Assembly (NCBI GenBank): GCA_016705235.1
Contig: JADIYP010000006.1
Location: 1,054,001 to 1,118,000, forward strand
DNA from: Candidatus Leptovillus affinis
GTDB taxonomy: Bacteria > Chloroflexota > Anaerolineae > Promineifilales > Promineifilaceae
Length of the DNA stretch: 64,000 nucleotides
Direction: 5' to 3'
Positions 60,378 to 64,000 of the stretch are shown here, in pieces (position 1 is the stretch's first letter; every line of letters starts with the position of its first letter). Made by a program: the position numbers and the translations under genes. The notes below the pieces were generated by a model, which was not told where the DNA came from, searched no databases, and saw only the letters and a program-made list of their open reading frames with translations.

Positions 60378-62654
60378 ATGACCGAAGAAAAAGAGACGAA
60401 AGCGCAAACCAACGTGGAGGAAACGGCCGTTTCCCTCCCCAATCTTACGACCCCGCCGCCCCCGCCCAACGGGCAGGAAATCCTGCCAACGCCTGCTCCC
60501 TTCACCATTCCCTGGGCTGTCGTGCCCCAAATCATCCCGGAAGACGCCAGCCTCAAACACCCGGCACTCTACTTCAACCAGGAATTAAGCTGGATAGATT
60601 TCAATTGGCGCGTTTTGCATCTGGCTTTGGATGAACGCACTCCATTGCTCGAACGAGTCAAATTTGTGGCTATCACCGCCAGCAACCTGGACGAGTTCAT
60701 TCAAAAACGTGTCGGCGCGATGAAGCAGTTGGAAGCGGCCGGCGTGCAAATTTTATCGGCAGACGGCCGTTCCCCCAGCCAACAACTCACCTTCCTGCGC
60801 GACGCCATCATCGCCATGCACCACAAAATGACCGAAACCTGGGAGTCCAATCTAAAACCAGCCCTGCGGCGCGACGCCGGCATCGTCATCTGCGACTACG
60901 CCGACCTGACCGACCGGCAAAAAGAAGCCATGGCCCACTATTTTCGGACGGAAATCTTCCCGATCCTCACGCCGCTCGCCGTCGATCCGGGCCATCCGTT
61001 TCCTTTTATCTCCAACCTCAGCCTATCGCTGGCCGTTATCCTGCGCCAGACCGAACAAGACGCCCTCCGTTTTGCACGTCTCAAAGTTCCCACGCAGCGA
61101 TGGGTTCCCGTCCCCGCCGACCCGCCCCACACCCTGCCCCACCACCAATATTTTCTCCCCGTGGAGCAAATCATCGCCCAACACGCCGCCGAACTTTTCG
61201 CCGGCATGGAAGTAATTAGCATTCATCCCTTCCGCATCACCCGCAACGCCGACATCTTGCGTGACGAAGAAGAAGCCGAAGACCTGCTAAAAATGATCTC
61301 GGCCGAACTGCGCCGGCGGCGTTTCGCGCCTGTGGTACGACTGGAAGTAGATCACAAAATGCCCGATTACGACCGCCGTCTTCTCGCCCGCGAATTGGGC
61401 TTAAACCAGGAAGACGTGTACGAAGTCAACGGCCTCATCGACCTCACCGACTGTTTCGCCATTGCCGCCCTCAATTACCCCCAACTCAAAGACGACCCAT
61501 GGGAACCCGTCACCCCGCCGCGCTTACTGCACGAAGGGGAAACGAAAGATACGCAAAATATCTTCGCCATCATTCGCAAAGGTGATTTACTCGTCCACCA
61601 CCCCTACGAATCGTTTACCGCCAGCGTGCAGCGCCTGGTAGAAGAAGCGGCCGTCGACCCGGACGTGGTAGCCATCAAACAAACCCTCTACCGAACTTCT
61701 GACGAATCGCCCATCGTGGCGGCCCTGAAACAAGCCGCCGAAAGCGGGAAACAGGTGGCGGTGCTGGTCGAAGTGAAGGCGCGCTTTGACGAAGCAAACA
61801 ACATTGAGTGGGCGCAGCAGCTCGAAAACACCGGCGTCCACGTCACCTATGGTCTGGTCGGCCTGAAAACCCATACCAAAGCCACCCTGGTAGTGCGGCA
61901 AGAGCAAAATGGGCTGCGTACCTACTGCCACATCGGCACAGGCAACTACCATCCCAAAACGGCGCGGTTGTACACAGATTTAGGGCTGCTAACCTGTGAT
62001 CCGGAAATTGGGCGGGATATTGTAAACCTGTTTCATTCGCTCACCGGCTACGCCCCAGGACAAGAATATAAGCGGGTGCTGCTGGCCCCCCGCTATATGC
62101 GCCAGGCATTCTCTAATCTCATCGAACAGGAGATGAGCAATGCGCGCAAGTTTGGTAACGGCCGTATCATCGCCAAAATGAACGCCCTCGACGACGTAAA
62201 AATCATTCGCGAACTATACGCCGCTTCCCAGGCCGGCGTGCAAATCGACCTGATTTTGCGCGGACACTGCCAACTTCGGCCGGGAGTGCCGGGTTTCAGC
62301 GAAAACATTCGCGTCATCAGCATCTTAGGCCGCTTTTTAGAACATGATCGCATCTTTTATTTCCACAACAACGGCGAACCACACATTTTTATCGGCAGCG
62401 CCGATTGGCGCGGCCGAAATCTGAACGACCGCGTGGAATTGATTACCCCCATCGACGAACCCACCCTGCAGAAGCGGCTGATCGACATTCTGGAAGCAGC
62501 GCTCAACGACAACCGGCTGGCCTGGGATTTACAGGCAGATGGCAAATACATCTTACGCCACCCCGCCCCCGGTGAGCCAGAGCGCAATTTTCACGAATTA
62601 CTGATGAAAAAAGCGCGCAAACGGATCAAACGCAACAAAAGCTGGCGTTATTGA
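60378..62654 (+). CDS. ppk1: Polyphosphate kinase 1
   Basis: The 758-residue enzyme makes polyphosphate from ATP. The phospho-histidine is His518 in YCHIGTGNYHPKTARLY, and the second conserved His is in LEHDRIFYF; the fourth-domain SADWRGRNLNDRVE motif follows. Residues 1-55 are a disordered Pro-rich extension not seen in E. coli Ppk. It complements the Pst operon at the other end of the window. No exopolyphosphatase gene is adjacent. Confidence 0.96.
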   Translation: MTEEKETKAQTNVEETAVSLPNLTTPPPPPNGQEILPTPAPFTIPWAVVPQIIPEDASLKHPALYFNQELSWIDFNWRVLHLALDERTPLLERVKFVAITASNLDEFIQKRVGAMKQLEAAGVQILSADGRSPSQQLTFLRDAIIAMHHKMTETWESNLKPALRRDAGIVICDYADLTDRQKEAMAHYFRTEIFPILTPLAVDPGHPFPFISNLSLSLAVILRQTEQDALRFARLKVPTQRWVPVPADPPHTLPHHQYFLPVEQIIAQHAAELFAGMEVISIHPFRITRNADILRDEEEAEDLLKMISAELRRRRFAPVVRLEVDHKMPDYDRRLLARELGLNQEDVYEVNGLIDLTDCFAIAALNYPQLKDDPWEPVTPPRLLHEGETKDTQNIFAIIRKGDLLVHHPYESFTASVQRLVEEAAVDPDVVAIKQTLYRTSDESPIVAALKQAAESGKQVAVLVEVKARFDEANNIEWAQQLENTGVHVTYGLVGLKTHTKATLVVRQEQNGLRTYCHIGTGNYHPKTARLYTDLGLLTCDPEIGRDIVNLFHSLTGYAPGQEYKRVLLAPRYMRQAFSNLIEQEMSNARKFGNGRIIAKMNALDDVKIIRELYAASQAGVQIDLILRGHCQLRPGVPGFSENIRVISILGRFLEHDRIFYFHNNGEPHIFIGSADWRGRNLNDRVELITPIDEPTLQKRLIDILEAALNDNRLAWDLQADGKYILRHPAPGEPERNFHELLMKKARKRIKRNKSWRY

Positions 62655-62702
62655 TGATCCGCGAGATTGTCCAATTGAAGCAAATTTGAAAGGGAGGCGC
62701 CT

Positions 62703-63146
62703 ATGTATAAAAAGATTTTGGTTCCACTAGATGGTTCGGATCGCGCTGCGGCTATTCTGCCCCACGTCATCGACATGGCGCAGTGCAATCAGGCCTCGGT
62801 GACCTTGCTGCAAGTGATCGAACGAGAAGTCGTGCTTGTCAGTCCGTATGATCCGCTAACTTCCTTTGAGCCTGAAAACCTCATCGCGCAGCAGATAACC
62901 GACGCTGAAGCGTACCTCGACGCTCACTGCGCCCATCTACAAGAATTGGGCATCGCGGTGCAGCGCCTTGTGAAACGCGGCCCGGTGGTCGAAACCGTAA
63001 TCGAGATCGCCAATGAGGCTGACGTTGATTTAATTGCCATGGCTAGCCACGGCCGTAGTGGTCTGGCTCGTGTTTTATTTGGCAGTGTGGCTACTGGGGT
63101 GCTGCAACACGCCCGCCAACCTTTGCTGCTCATCCGCTCCCGCTAA
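62703..63146 (+). CDS. Universal stress protein UspA
   Basis: The 147-residue protein is a single Usp domain: KILVPLDGSDRAAAILPHVI at the start, VVETVIEIANEADVDLIAMASHGRSGLARVLFGSVA near the end, the latter forming the ATP-binding G-2x-G-9x-G-S/T motif. It lies 48 bases after ppk1 on the same strand, with GGGAGG before its ATG, and may be co-transcribed. Such proteins help cells survive starvation and energy stress. Confidence 0.93.
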   Translation: MYKKILVPLDGSDRAAAILPHVIDMAQCNQASVTLLQVIEREVVLVSPYDPLTSFEPENLIAQQITDAEAYLDAHCAHLQELGIAVQRLVKRGPVVETVIEIANEADVDLIAMASHGRSGLARVLFGSVATGVLQHARQPLLLIRSR

Positions 63147-63182
63147 CCCATCCCCATCACCCTCTGCCTGCTTGGAGGGATC

Positions 63183-63551
63183 ATGAAACAATCGCGTACA
63201 TTTAAATATATTGCCCGCATCATTGCGCTGGTCTGGGCTGGCTGGTGGGTCTTTTTCGGCCTTGCCTCGGGCATCGGCGAAGGTCTGGACCCGATAGGCG
63301 TGGTGATACACACGGCCGTTCCTGGCCTGATTTTCCTCGTTCTGGCCATTATCGCCTGGCTGCGCCAAGACATCGGCGGCGCATTGTTAGTCCTGGCCGG
63401 ACTGGTCATCATGGTCATTTACCCGCTCATGGCTCGTGGATCGCTCTCCATCAGCACAATTTTGGTAACGATGTCCATGCTGGCGCTGCCGCCGCTGATC
63501 GCCGGCGGGCTGTGCCTGGCCTGCTGGCGGCAATCGCTCTACACTGTGTAA
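63183..63551 (+). CDS. Small membrane protein
   Basis: The 122-residue protein has four hydrophobic helices (about 9-30, 40-60, 66-84 and 90-112) with short loops and no catalytic motif. It resembles the DUF7670-type family of uncharacterised membrane proteins. It follows uspA by 36 bases, preceded by GGAGG. Confidence 0.7.
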   Translation: MKQSRTFKYIARIIALVWAGWWVFFGLASGIGEGLDPIGVVIHTAVPGLIFLVLAIIAWLRQDIGGALLVLAGLVIMVIYPLMARGSLSISTILVTMSMLALPPLIAGGLCLACWRQSLYTV

Positions 63552-63612
63552 TTCTGCTTTACACTGAGGATTTAGCTCACTGTCACCTGTTACAGATGAC
63601 AACCGTTACTAG

Positions 63613-63634
63613 GGGGAAACGGCCGTTTCCCCCT
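63613..63634. terminator. 22-bp perfect palindrome built on ACGGCCGT
   Basis: GGGGGAAACGGCCGTTTCCCCC is a perfect inverted repeat 61 bases after the small membrane protein gene, immediately followed by TATAAT (63635-63640), a possible promoter for the next gene. It could end upstream transcription or bind a factor. Confidence 0.6.
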
Positions 63635-63737
63635 ATAATAATCCATAGAAGACCCTGCGTTTTTGTTCACCATCGCCGCCAACATCCAACTCAACTAAGC
63701 GATCCGCTCACCCGAAACGGATCATGGAGGTGACATC

Positions 63738-64000
63738 ATGGCGCAAGTCACAAATGGCAACAACCACCTGACGCAAGAAAACCCAAAACCAGTCGGCGAC
63801 ATGCGATTTTTTGCCCGATCCGTAGGCCTGCTGGCCTTCCTCACCGGCCTGATCTACCTGAGCGTTATCGGCACAGACGGCATTGCCGCCGCCCGCTCCC
63901 GGCAGCTGCCCGAAGCCGCAATCCTCCTGTTCGCCCTGGTAAGCGTGGCCACGGCCAGCATTTTGTGCGCCTGGCGATGGGAGGCCGCCGGCAGCATGGT
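63738..64000 (+). CDS. Membrane protein, N-terminal part (cut by window end)
   Basis: The gene starts at ATG 63738 behind GGAGGTGA and runs off the window after 87 codons. After a polar N-terminus (about 25 residues) it has hydrophobic helices at about 28-46 and 58-77. No family can be assigned from this part. The preceding gene also encodes a small membrane protein. Confidence 0.7.
   Translation, partial: MAQVTNGNNHLTQENPKPVGDMRFFARSVGLLAFLTGLIYLSVIGTDGIAAARSRQLPEAAILLFALVSVATASILCAWRWEAAGSM

Overview
The window looks like a chromosomal segment of an uncultured Chloroflexota (Anaerolineae-like) bacterium. This is inference from gene content and style, not from a marker gene. The content includes a MoxR-DUF58-DUF4129 operon, a Ser/Thr kinase next to an FHA-winged-helix regulator, CpXC and multi-zinc-ribbon proteins, a lone Roadblock protein and many soluble GAF/PAS kinases. 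GC content is moderately high and coding density is high. There is one tRNA (Leu, anticodon CAG) and no rRNA, CRISPR array or prophage. The octamer palindrome ACGGCCGT recurs across most genes and spacers, like the HIP1 words of cyanobacteria.

Layout. 1-5.4 kb: phosphate uptake (pstS end, pstC, pstA, pstB, phoU); the PstA carries an extracellular, circularly permuted PstS domain. 5.6-8.3 kb: a frameshifted receiver-GAF-histidine kinase and an EamA permease. 8.48-8.66 kb: a tandem array of terminator-like 50-bp repeats. 8.8-9.2 kb: ArsC. 9.3-18.5 kb: a minus-strand galactoside block (GH2 beta-galactosidase with a C-terminal membrane anchor, lipoprotein, GPH-type sugar symporter, TetR regulator, GH36 alpha-galactosidase), with a broken DUF4160/DUF2442 pair inserted. 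18.8-23.9 kb: DinB-like protein, PHP phosphoesterase, and an SDR plus DprE1-like flavoenzyme. 24-31.8 kb: UgpC-type ABC ATPase, Ser/Thr kinase opposite an FHA regulator, CpXC protein, GAF-PAS histidine kinase and an Ala-rich repeat protein. 31.9-37.5 kb: tRNA-Leu, cNMP-binding protein, tandem RNase HI, FprA-type reductase, CBS protein and a LysM-glycosidase. 37.8-43.9 kb: cystathionine beta-synthase, the MoxR-DUF58-DUF4129 operon and Roadblock. 44-52.4 kb: CTP synthase behind a leader terminator, GNAT, tryptophanase, zinc-ribbon protein, acyl-CoA carboxylase beta subunit and a nucleotidyltransferase-like protein. 52.4-64 kb: zinc ribbon/L7-L12-like/PQQ membrane protein, ArsR-type regulator, aldo/keto reductase with alpha/beta hydrolase, SPFH protein, LysE exporter, methionine aminopeptidase, polyphosphate kinase, UspA and two membrane proteins (the last cut by the window end).

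How they work together. Pst uptake with PhoU at one end and Ppk1 at the other can import and store phosphate. The symporter with alpha- and beta-galactosidases forms a galactoside-scavenging module. The Ser/Thr kinase and FHA-wHTH protein form a plausible phospho-signalling pair.

Most unusual points: the permuted PstS inside PstA; the highly iterated ACGGCCGT palindrome; the terminator hairpin abutting the pyrG ribosome-binding site; the second, catalytically stripped RNase HI domain; and several dispersed hairpin families, including a two-copy MITE-like element with perfect or near-perfect terminal inverted repeats.
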